A DNA stretch of 47,547 nucleotides from an uncultured Bacilli bacterium. Lineage in GTDB: Bacteria > Bacillota_I > Bacilli_A > RF39 > UBA660. Shown piece by piece: positions 41,172-47,547 of the stretch. The notes beneath the pieces were generated by a model. The model made no database searches and was not told the DNA's origin. It worked only from the letters and a program-made list of their open reading frames with translations. Numbering within the stretch: position 1 is the first letter of the stretch; each line of letters opens with the position of its first letter. The stretch is from NCBI GenBank assembly GCA_934130405.1, contig CAKOXX010000010.1, positions 1 through 47,547 on the forward strand, written 5' to 3'. Position numbers and translations under genes: made by a program.

Positions 41172-42869
41172 TTAGAATTTCTTGATTACTAGAACTGTAC
41201 CAGCTAATGTTAATGCTCCTAGTACGGTAAATACTAAGCTATCAGAACTACCAGTGTTTGGAACTTCGATAGTCATTTCACATTGTTTTTTATAAGTACT
41301 TTCATCTGTTTCATTACCATTCTTATCGAAATATTTGTCATCTACCTTTTCGCAGGTATGAGTTTTACATTGTAAGTTGAATTCACTCTCAGTAATTTCA
41401 TTACCGTTCTTATCGAAGAATTTATCATCAACTTGTTCACAAGAATGTGTCTTACATTGAAGATTGTAATCTTTCTCAGTTACTTCACTACCATCTTTAC
41501 CAAAGTAAGTATCATCTACTTTTTCACAAGTATGAGTTTTACATTGTAAATTATAATCTTTCTCAGATACTTCTTTACCATCTTTACCAAAGTAAGTATC
41601 ATCTACCTTTTCACAAGTGTGAGTTTTACATTGAAGATTGTAATCTTTCTCAGAAACTTCAGTACCATTTTTACCAAAGTATTTGTCATCTACTTTTTCA
41701 CAAGTGTGAGTTTTACATTGTAAATTGTAGTCTTTCTCAGAAACTTCAGTACCATTTTTACCAAAGTATTTGTCATCTACTTTTTCACAAGTATGAGTTT
41801 TACATTGTAAGTTATAATCTTTTTCAGATACTGGATCTCCGTTTTTACCGAAATATGTATTATCTACTTTCTCACAAGTGTGAGTCTTACATTGTAAATT
41901 GTAATCTTTTTCAGTTACTTGACTTCCATCTTTACCAAAGTAAGTATCTCCAACCTTTTCACAAGTATGTTTTTCACATTGAAGTGAGTAAGTTGTCTTA
42001 TCAGTAACATTACCATCTTTATCATAGTATTTACCATTCGTATATTGACATTTATAAACGACTGGTTTAATAGTACCACTAATTATTGTACTTACTGTTT
42101 TTGGAGTCTTAACTAAAACAACTAAATCTTGCCAGCTACCTCCAGAATATCTTTGATAAGATAATTTATTTCCGGTACCTTTAGCAGTTACCTTAATAGT
42201 AGTATTAGCTGTAATATTTTTCTTTGGCACTCTAATATTAAACTTTTTATTAGTTATAGTAAGTGAAGTACCAGTTTTTTGATTAGAAACAACAACGGCA
42301 CCGTTAGCACCAGAAACTGTTGCAACAATTTTATCCATATCACTAGCAGTTATACTAATACTATTAGAGATATAGTAATTACCGTCACTTGACTCTGTAA
42401 AGCTTAAAGAAGAATTACTTAATTTCATTGTAGGGTTAGGTGAATAATTAGAATTACTCTTAGCAGTGTTTGCTAATTTATTAACCTTACTAACTAGACT
42501 TGAATTCTTACTATAAGCAGCAGGTAAGTAATTATTATTTACTTTCCAAATAGCAAGTTGTGTTATTAGATAATCACTCTTAGAACTACCAGCATTATCT
42601 AATAAGTATAAAACAGAACCAGAACTAACAGTTTTACTATAAGTTAAGGTTTTTCCTTGTGGAGCTCCTGTTTTACTTGGCGTAATACAATAAGCAACAC
42701 CCTTATTAGTATTGAAGTAAGCTTCAGTTCGATGTGTTCCATCACTGAAGTTAGTTTTTATGTAACTTTTCTCTGTAACTTTCATACTACTTACAGCGTA
42801 TACATTTGTTGTACCAAGAATAAGTAACATAAAGACAAAAATGACATAATATTTGAAATCTTTTTTCAT
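41172..42869 (-). CDS. Thioester-domain, sortase-anchored repeat adhesin
   Basis: A 565-aa wall protein. A signal peptide is cleaved after VYA (residue 25). Residues 50-110 are a TQXA-type thioester domain: Cys61 (GVAYCITP) and Gln104 (LITQLAIW) are placed to form the internal Cys-Gln thioester that can bind host surfaces covalently. A beta-rich domain (about 140-260) follows, then nine tandem repeats of about 29 residues (271-532), each with two Cys. The C-terminus is VPNTGSS, a hydrophobic segment and KK, an LPXTG-like sortase signal with V for L. A divergent promoter (TTGATT, 16 nt, TACAAT on the minus strand) lies near 42900-42930. No sortase is in the window. Confidence 0.85.
   Translation of the reverse strand: MKKDFKYYVIFVFMLLILGTTNVYAVSSMKVTEKSYIKTNFSDGTHRTEAYFNTNKGVAYCITPSKTGAPQGKTLTYSKTVSSGSVLYLLDNAGSSKSDYLITQLAIWKVNNNYLPAAYSKNSSLVSKVNKLANTAKSNSNYSPNPTMKLSNSSLSFTESSDGNYYISNSISITASDMDKIVATVSGANGAVVVSNQKTGTSLTITNKKFNIRVPKKNITANTTIKVTAKGTGNKLSYQRYSGGSWQDLVVLVKTPKTVSTIISGTIKPVVYKCQYTNGKYYDKDGNVTDKTTYSLQCEKHTCEKVGDTYFGKDGSQVTEKDYNLQCKTHTCEKVDNTYFGKNGDPVSEKDYNLQCKTHTCEKVDDKYFGKNGTEVSEKDYNLQCKTHTCEKVDDKYFGKNGTEVSEKDYNLQCKTHTCEKVDDTYFGKDGKEVSEKDYNLQCKTHTCEKVDDTYFGKDGSEVTEKDYNLQCKTHSCEQVDDKFFDKNGNEITESEFNLQCKTHTCEKVDDKYFDKNGNETDESTYKKQCEMTIEVPNTGSSDSLVFTVLGALTLAGTVLVIKKF
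41274..42059 (-). repeat. Nine tandem repeats of about 87 bp within the adhesin gene
   Basis: Central units are exactly 29 codons; units 4 and 5 encode identical protein (TCEKVDDKYFGKNGTEVSEK onward). The outer units are more diverged (first is 31, last 28 codons). Neighbours join as CKTHTCEK, bringing two Cys and one His together at every junction. Near-identity of central copies suggests recent expansion by recombination. Confidence 0.95.
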
Positions 42870-42981
42870 ATCAATATCCCCCTATATACTCGCTTATTGT
42901 ACCACAAAATCTAAAAAAATCAAGACTATTTATAGTTTTTTTGGTATACTTGAGTAGTAAGAAACGAAAGGGAGTAAACCT

Positions 42982-43914
42982 ATGGACAAAGAAATAAGAA
43001 AAAGTAAAATAAGTATTTTAAAAAGTTATGGAGAAAACTTCACTAAAAAAGAATATATAACTAACCCTGCTATTGGTAGGGAAGAAGAGATAAAACAGCT
43101 AGCACTTATCCTTTTAACACCAGAAAAATCAGCTATTTTAATTGGTAAACCGGGTGTTGGTAAAACTGCTATCGTTGAAGGCTTTGCTTATCGTATTCAA
43201 ATTGGTAATGTACCAGATGTTTTAAAAGATTACCAAGTAATAAAAGTAAATACTTCCGCTTTACTTGGAATGGACCCAGAAACAGGAGAAAGTAAAATTC
43301 AGATATTACTAGATGAACTAAAAGATTATCACAACCTTGTTTTATTTATTGATGAAATACATACTCTTATGGGTACTAAAGGAGAAGCACTTGACTTTGC
43401 CAATATGTTTAAACCAGGACTAGATCGTGGTGATATCAAAGTAATCGGTGCTACTACAACAGAAGAATATGAACAATATATATTAAGAGATAAAGCCTTT
43501 GTAAGACGTTTTCAAAGAGTTGAAGTAAAAGAACCAACAAGAGAAGAAACAATTGCTATTTGTCTTGGAACTTTACCGAAAATTGAAAAGAAAACAGGAG
43601 CTACCTTAATGTATGATCCTTATGTCAAAGAAAAAATAATGGCATTTTTAACAGATCTTACTAGTGAATATCGAAGAGTTTATGAAACAGGAGCAAGATA
43701 CCCTGACGTTACTTTAGCAATTTTACAACAATCATTCTCTTTCGCTTTATATGATAATCGAAAAGAAGTAAATATCTTTGACGTAAAGAAAGCCATACTA
43801 AATACCAAAAATGTTTATCAAGATGTTATTAAGAAAGAAATACCAAGATTTGAAAAAGAATTCAAACAAGAAATAGAAGATGGACTAGATAGAGGTCTTT
43901 CAAATGATAAGTAA
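42982..43914 (+). CDS. Stand-alone Clp-type AAA+ module (D1-like)
   Basis: A 310-aa protein made of one ClpA/ClpB/ClpC D1-type ATPase. NPAIGREEEIKQLALIL opens it, Walker A ILIGKPGVGKTAIVEG, Walker B LFIDEIHTLMG, sensor ATTTEEYEQYI, Arg finger AFVRRFQRVEV, and GARYPDVTLAIL. There is no N-terminal Clp repeat domain, no middle coiled coil and no second AAA module, and no ClpP-binding loop. It is therefore a single-ring relative, not a truncated clpC (start and stop are clean). The next two genes overlap it end to end, so it works with a membrane protein and an S51 peptidase-like protein, perhaps as a complex. Confidence 0.82.
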   Translation: MDKEIRKSKISILKSYGENFTKKEYITNPAIGREEEIKQLALILLTPEKSAILIGKPGVGKTAIVEGFAYRIQIGNVPDVLKDYQVIKVNTSALLGMDPETGESKIQILLDELKDYHNLVLFIDEIHTLMGTKGEALDFANMFKPGLDRGDIKVIGATTTEEYEQYILRDKAFVRRFQRVEVKEPTREETIAICLGTLPKIEKKTGATLMYDPYVKEKIMAFLTDLTSEYRRVYETGARYPDVTLAILQQSFSFALYDNRKEVNIFDVKKAILNTKNVYQDVIKKEIPRFEKEFKQEIEDGLDRGLSNDK

Positions 43915-44311
43915 ATCAATCTATTATACGAGATTAATTAGTTTTATCATTTATATAATATTAGCAATATTTTTATTACCTTATGTTTTTCAAGGGGGAA
44001 TAGAAGGCTTCTTCTTCCTTTTAGTATTGTTCTTATATATAGTTATTAATATATTTTCTATTCTAACTAGAAAGAAAATTTATCAGAAAACTATCAGTTA
44101 TAATCTTGTAATGATAGCATTAACAATCTATTTATTAATTGTATATTTAAGAACAGTAAGTGATGAAAGACTAGTAGCAACTGGTTTATATACCTTAAAC
44201 AATAATTATTGCAAGATGAACTTTGTTCTTCTAGGACTTGTTATGGTTGGAATAATGTTAAATACAATAGTTTTATATCTAGCAGATGAAAGTGGTGAAA
44301 AGATAATATGA
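43904..44311 (+). CDS. Four-helix membrane protein, function unknown
   Basis: A 135-aa protein with four hydrophobic helices (about residues 10-30, 33-53, 62-82 and 103-127), short loops, and no Cys-rich or charged domain. It overlaps the Clp-like gene by 11 bases and the S51 peptidase gene by 4 (ATGA), so translation is coupled. It may anchor the AAA+ protein at the membrane; that is inference. The family is not recognised. Confidence 0.7.
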   Translation: MISKSIYYTRLISFIIYIILAIFLLPYVFQGGIEGFFFLLVLFLYIVINIFSILTRKKIYQKTISYNLVMIALTIYLLIVYLRTVSDERLVATGLYTLNNNYCKMNFVLLGLVMVGIMLNTIVLYLADESGEKII

Positions 44312-45012
44312 AAAAACTAGTATTGATCGGTGGAGGAGATGTCGGTCGTGGCAATACTAACTACGAAACAGAACTAATAGATAAAGAAATAGTAAAGATG
44401 ACTAATAAGGAAACACCAAATTTCCTTTTTATTGGGTTAGCAAGTTCTTTTTCAGATTCTTATTACGATACAATGAAAAAAGTTTATCAAAGTCTTGGGT
44501 GTCAAACCGTATATTTAAAGAAGAAAAATATTATAAATAATCGTGATATAGTGGAAACTAAAATAAATAATGCTGATATTATTTATTTCTGTGGGGGAGA
44601 TACAATTAAGTTAGTTGAAGATTTAAAGAATTATGACTTAGTAGAATTATTACAAAAAGCTTATTCAAAGGGAACAGTTTTAGCAGGTATGTCAGCAGGA
44701 GCGATTATGTTAGCAAAAGAAGGTTATTCTGACTCTTTAAAACTAAGAGATGAGTCTGATAAATATACCTTTGTAGAAGGACTAAACTTTATCGATGTAG
44801 CAATCTGTCCACATTATAGTGATTCTTCTAAGAAAGAAGAGTTAAAAGAAGATTTACTTAATACTAGTAAGAAAGTATATGCACTAGATAATAGAACTGC
44901 TTTAAAGATTATTGATGATGAGATAAGTTATCTAAAGTGTGATGATACTGTTAATTGTTATTTAACTTATTATGATGAAAATAACGATTATATAGAAGAA
45001 AAATTAAATTAA
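44308..45012 (+). CDS. Peptidase S51 family protein (peptidase E / cyanophycinase-like)
   Basis: A 234-aa class I glutaminase-like fold. LIGGGDVGRG, IIYFCGGDTIKLVEDL and VLAGMSAGAIML, the last with the nucleophilic Ser in G-x-S-A-G; the His/Glu partners are probably in DVAICPHYSDSSKK. This matches the aspartyl dipeptidase (PepE) branch in length. It would cut Asp-x dipeptides or related isopeptides in the cytosol. It is translationally coupled to the membrane protein upstream. Confidence 0.85.
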   Translation: MKKLVLIGGGDVGRGNTNYETELIDKEIVKMTNKETPNFLFIGLASSFSDSYYDTMKKVYQSLGCQTVYLKKKNIINNRDIVETKINNADIIYFCGGDTIKLVEDLKNYDLVELLQKAYSKGTVLAGMSAGAIMLAKEGYSDSLKLRDESDKYTFVEGLNFIDVAICPHYSDSSKKEELKEDLLNTSKKVYALDNRTALKIIDDEISYLKCDDTVNCYLTYYDENNDYIEEKLN

Positions 45013-45035
45013 TAAAACTACCAAACTTTTCCTTG

Positions 45036-45064
45036 TTGTTAAATGTCAAATATTATGATATTAT
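45036..45064 (+). promoter_or_regulatory. Promoter of the second TasA-like operon
   Basis: TTGTTA (45036-45041), 17-nt spacer, TATTAT (45059-45064). The transcript would start near 45071, leaving a leader of about 190 nt. Confidence 0.5.
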
Positions 45065-45107
45065 TAAGATGTCAAGAATACTGATATTTGATAATAGGAA
45101 GGTAGGA

Positions 45108-45252
45108 GACAGTTGTGGTAGTAGTAGAAAACTGTCAACAATTAAATACTAATTCAAGAAGTAGTGTACCTACTTTCTTTTTTCAATGATAGATTAATAT
45201 CTAAAAGGTATAAATCTATCTTTTTTGTTAAATACTAAAATAGAAAGTAGGT
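45108..45252 (+). promoter_or_regulatory. Structured leader of the second TasA-like operon (candidate RNA switch)
   Basis: Four elements are seen: P1 GACAGTT/AACTGTC (45108-45114, 45130-45136); P2 AAGTAG/CTACTT (45159-45164, 45170-45175); P3 GATAGATT/AATCTATC (45188-45195, 45213-45220) followed by six T, terminator-like; and an 11-bp perfect pairing of 45168-45178 (ACCTACTTTCT) with 45242-45252 (AGAAAGTAGGT), 9-19 bases before the ATG. P2 and the last pairing exclude each other, so the ribosome site would be free when P2 forms and hidden otherwise. The order matches the leader at 29-122. No known riboswitch class is recognised. Confidence 0.55.
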
Positions 45253-45260
45253 CTTAGGTT

Positions 45261-47123
45261 ATGCGTAATAAGAACAAATCTTTTTTATTTATAATACTTA
45301 TCTTAATAATATTAATAGCAATAATTGGTATCAGCTATGCAACTTTCTCCTATACTGGAGCAGGTCAAAAGTTAAATACTATTACAACAGGTGCCATATC
45401 TATGGAATATGTCGAAAGTACCAATGTTATATCCATGAATAATGCTTTACCAACAACGGATACGACTGGAAAGAAGTTATCAAACTCAGGAGAATATTTT
45501 GATTTTACAGTAAAGTCATCAATAGCAGGAAATACAGATATTAACTATGAAATTGCAGCAAAAGCAGAAAATGGTAATACTTTTTCTGGACAAAATGTTA
45601 AATTCTATCTAACAAAAGTAAACTCCGATGGAAGTGAAGAAGAAGCAATGCCACCTAAGACTTATTCAGAAGACCCAACCGGAAATGTCTATACTGGAAG
45701 ACCATCCGATATGATGAGTTTATTTGTAGGTAATCTAAATCAACAAGGTAACACAGAAATAAAATATCGCTTAAGATTATGGGTCGATGAAAGTTATAAT
45801 CCGCAGAATGATAATGGTGGTTTGATTTATAAAGTAAAAGTAAATGTTTATGGACAAACAAGTGATACCGTAGCAGAAGTAGAAGATACCTATTGTAAGG
45901 ATAATGGATTTAACACCTTATCAGATTGTATGTTAGTAATGAATAATCATGAAACATCAGTAGAAGTAGCTAAACAAAATATAACTAATAAAGGAACTCC
46001 AAACTTTTCCAAGACAGCCACTACTGATGAAGGTTTATTTATGACTGAAGATGATGAAGGAGAAAGTTACTACTATAGAGGAGCAGTCAAGAATAATTAT
46101 GTATCATTTGCAGGATATACTTGGAGAATCATCAGACGTAATGGAGATGGAAGTGTCCGTTTGATTTACTCTGGAACAACAACATCAGATACAGGAACAT
46201 CAGTAACAATCGGAAACTCACAATATAATAGTAAATATTGGGACACAGCATATTTTGGCTATAAATACAATGAAAAATTTTCACTTCATGAAAGTAATGG
46301 AACAACAGGATATGACTGGTTTACTAATACACAAGAATACAATTTTGGAACAGGCTATACATTTGATGAATCAACCAAGAAATTCACTTTAACTGGAACT
46401 ATTAAACAGTTAACATGGAAAGATAATCATGATGAAATCGTATCAGGTAATTTATATAGCTGTTTAAATACAAGTTGTAATGTAGTTTATAAAGTAACAG
46501 GATATTCAAATGATACAACAATGATAGTACAACCAATATCATATAGTAGTGATAGTTATGCAGATGCAGTAACAAATAATACAAACAATACAATGAAGAA
46601 TACACTAGATACATGGTATAAAAACAATTTAACAAGTTATACATCATATTTAGCAGATGAAATATTCTGTAATGATAGAAGTATAAATTGGGGTAATGGT
46701 TATTTAACGACACCAACTACTACTTATGGAGCATATGGACGCTTATATGAAAAGAAAGCACCAAGCTTAAAATGTGCACAAGATAATGATAAGTTTAAAG
46801 TATCAAATGCAAGTGCTAAGTTAGATTATCCAATCTCACTTATTACAGCAGATGAAGTAGCAATGGCAGGAGGAGTATGGAATACAGCAAATAGTAATTA
46901 TTATCTATATAATGGACAATATTTCTGGACGCTGTCTCCGTCTTACTTCGAGTCTCGCAACTCTCGTGCGCTAGTTTGGTACGTGCGTCCTTCAGGCAGT
47001 CTGAATCATTGGACTAGCGTAGCCATTTCCTTCGGGGCCCGTCCAGTTATCAACCTAAAAGCAGATACTCAAATAACAAAAGGAGATGGAACTGCTTTAA
47101 ATCCATTCACTGTTCAATCTTAG
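45261..47123 (+). CDS. TasA-like exported protein with C-terminal FGE/lectin-like domain, likely DGR target
   Basis: A 620-aa exported protein. A signal peptide ends in GISYATFSYTG; residues 30-200 form a TasA/CalY-like beta domain (LNTITTGAISMEYVEST, EYFDFTVKSS). A short linker carries SDCMLV, followed by residues 270-620, a DUF6273-like domain opening YRGAVKNNYVSFAGYTWRII and ending FWTLSPS, then GARPVINLKAD. That ending is the C-type-lectin/FGE-like fold used as display scaffold for variable residues. The last 130 bases of this domain have very different base composition. It is the first of a tandem pair with the gene at 47139. Surface binding is the likely role. Confidence 0.75.
   Translation: MRNKNKSFLFIILILIILIAIIGISYATFSYTGAGQKLNTITTGAISMEYVESTNVISMNNALPTTDTTGKKLSNSGEYFDFTVKSSIAGNTDINYEIAAKAENGNTFSGQNVKFYLTKVNSDGSEEEAMPPKTYSEDPTGNVYTGRPSDMMSLFVGNLNQQGNTEIKYRLRLWVDESYNPQNDNGGLIYKVKVNVYGQTSDTVAEVEDTYCKDNGFNTLSDCMLVMNNHETSVEVAKQNITNKGTPNFSKTATTDEGLFMTEDDEGESYYYRGAVKNNYVSFAGYTWRIIRRNGDGSVRLIYSGTTTSDTGTSVTIGNSQYNSKYWDTAYFGYKYNEKFSLHESNGTTGYDWFTNTQEYNFGTGYTFDESTKKFTLTGTIKQLTWKDNHDEIVSGNLYSCLNTSCNVVYKVTGYSNDTTMIVQPISYSSDSYADAVTNNTNNTMKNTLDTWYKNNLTSYTSYLADEIFCNDRSINWGNGYLTTPTTTYGAYGRLYEKKAPSLKCAQDNDKFKVSNASAKLDYPISLITADEVAMAGGVWNTANSNYYLYNGQYFWTLSPSYFESRNSRALVWYVRPSGSLNHWTSVAISFGARPVINLKADTQITKGDGTALNPFTVQS
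46923..47058 (+). other. High-GC island: candidate DGR variable region
   Basis: The 120 bases from 46921 to 47040 are about 54% GC (65 of 120), in a gene otherwise near 33%. They encode F555 to about K600 (YFESRNSRALVWYVRPSGSL, then NHWTSVAISF). Arg is CGC/CGT and Leu is CTG/CTA, unlike AGA and TTA elsewhere; many codons end in C or T (TAC, TTC, CGC, AAC, TAC, GGC, AGC, GCC, TCC, TTC), as expected when AAC/AAT template codons are randomised at A. No template repeat or reverse transcriptase is in the window. Confidence 0.6.
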
Positions 47124-47138
47124 AAAGGAGAAAACTTT

Positions 47139-47547
47139 ATGGCTAAAAAGAAAAAACAATATTTAGAAATTTTGTTAATAACCATTCTGTTAATTACCAT
47201 AGTAGGAGTCAGTTATGCAGCATTTAACTACGCGGGAACAGGAGAAAAGTTAAATACCATCACAACTGGTATGGTAACTATGGAATATGTAGAAAGTACA
47301 AACACGATTACAATGACGAATGCGTTGCCCACAACGATAGCGACTGGAAAGACGAGATTAACAGCGGGAGAATATTTCGACTTTACAGTAAAGTCATCAA
47401 TCGTCGGAAATACAGATATCAACTATGAAATAGCAGCCAAAGAAGAGAGCGGAAATACATTTAGCGGAAGTAATATCAGATATTATTTGACAACAGTAGA
47501 TGCTAACGGAAAAGAAACAGAAGTAATGGCACCTCGTACATATTATG
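47139..47547 (+). CDS. TasA-like exported protein, 3' end cut by window
   Basis: Open for 136 codons to the window end. AGAAAGGAG precedes the ATG, 15 bases after the previous stop, so it is the second gene of the operon. A basic start (MAKKKKQYLE), hydrophobic segment and GVSYAAFNYAGTG form the signal. The rest aligns residue for residue with its neighbour: LNTITTG, MEYVESTN, NALPTT, GEYFDFTVKSSI, GNTDINYEIAAK, GNTFSG. Codons are richer in G and C (acg, gcg, ccc) than in the neighbour. The C-terminal domain lies outside the window; it may carry another variable region. Confidence 0.85.
   Translation, partial: MAKKKKQYLEILLITILLITIVGVSYAAFNYAGTGEKLNTITTGMVTMEYVESTNTITMTNALPTTIATGKTRLTAGEYFDFTVKSSIVGNTDINYEIAAKEESGNTFSGSNIRYYLTTVDANGKETEVMAPRTYY

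Noticed and set aside
41447..42007. Long plus-strand open frame of 186 codons
   Set aside because: It is the antisense of the tandem repeats; its repeated Tyr/His-rich product only mirrors the adhesin codons and it has no ribosome site.
41274..42059. Regular repeats suggesting a CRISPR array
   Set aside because: The units are 87 bp, in frame, and encode a continuous protein with signal peptide and wall anchor; there are no unique spacers.
43904..44311. Holin or toxin
   Set aside because: Four helices with translational coupling on both sides, and no phage or toxin context.
45071..45260. Known riboswitch (c-di-GMP, c-di-AMP, preQ1, T-box)
   Set aside because: I looked for the conserved cores of these classes and did not find them; the element is left unnamed.
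46402..46716. Minus-strand open frame of 104 codons
   Set aside because: Leu/Tyr/His-rich shadow of the surface-protein gene without start signals.

Overview
The window is 47.5 kb of very AT-rich DNA that uses the standard bacterial code: TAA, TAG and TGA all end genes, and Trp is TGG. Strong AGGAGG-type ribosome sites, many intrinsic terminators, SepF/DivIVA, RelQ, CIRCE operators, CsoR and spore-coat proteins of the CotY/CotZ/ExsY family point to a low-GC Bacillota. An uncultured gut lineage with a reduced genome, Bacilli/Erysipelotrichia-like or a low-GC Clostridia relative, fits best. The exact lineage is inference. There is no rRNA operon, CRISPR array, prophage or intact transposon.

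Layout. 0.1-5 kb: a TasA/CalY-like surface protein with a structured leader, a kinase-fold-like orphan, a CotD-like coat protein, an acidic small protein and a 601-aa orphan. 5-5.2 kb: tRNA-Pro and tRNA-Arg. 5.2-10.5 kb: UV endonuclease UvsE, a DUF3298 protein, and envelope proteins (DUF308, a membrane-anchored orphan, a bactofilin-like protein, a NERD-like protein), plus a candidate 55-nt RNA. 10.7-15.2 kb: a copper operon (csoR, HMA/DsbD-like/cupredoxin fusion, copA, copZ-like, DUF2318 lipoprotein), followed by a DUF2130 gene. 16.5-18.5 kb: a cysteine desulfurase broken by one in-frame TAA, next to a TtcA-like tRNA thiolase. 18.6-22.9 kb: htpG under a CIRCE operator, an IS200/IS605 tnpB-end fossil in the leader of a histidine kinase, and yqeK. 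23-27.4 kb: HerA-like ATPase, rhomboid protease, sepF, divIVA, relQ, and hsp20 under a second CIRCE. 27.6-28 kb: tRNA-His and tRNA-Ala. 28.3-34.4 kb: a GT4 glycosyltransferase, a RodA/FtsW protein, two CotZ-family coat proteins, a ClpX-like AAA+ protein and an HExxH orphan. 34.5-41.1 kb: a two-component system, a YugP-like protease and a heterodimeric ABC exporter. 41.2-45 kb: a thioester-domain, sortase-anchored repeat adhesin and an operon of a single-module Clp ATPase, a membrane protein and an S51 peptidase. 45-47.5 kb: two tandem TasA-like surface proteins, the second cut by the window end.

Three signals stand out. First, the leaders of the TasA-like genes at 127 and 45261 share one nested RNA architecture. 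A small hairpin (AAGTAG, 5-nt loop, CTACTT) has a 3' strand that can instead pair with the Shine-Dalgarno region, and a U-tract hairpin lies between the two. This looks like an undescribed cis-regulatory switch. Second, the 3' end of the 45261 gene has an abrupt island of about 54% GC (46923-47049) that encodes the C-terminal lectin/FGE-like segment, as expected of a diversity-generating retroelement variable region. Third, the kinase gene's leader keeps the 3' end of a tnpB gene with its right-end/omega-RNA-like segment. Coat genes and a shared putative sporulation promoter suggest spore formation, and HrcA/CIRCE appears to control htpG and hsp20.
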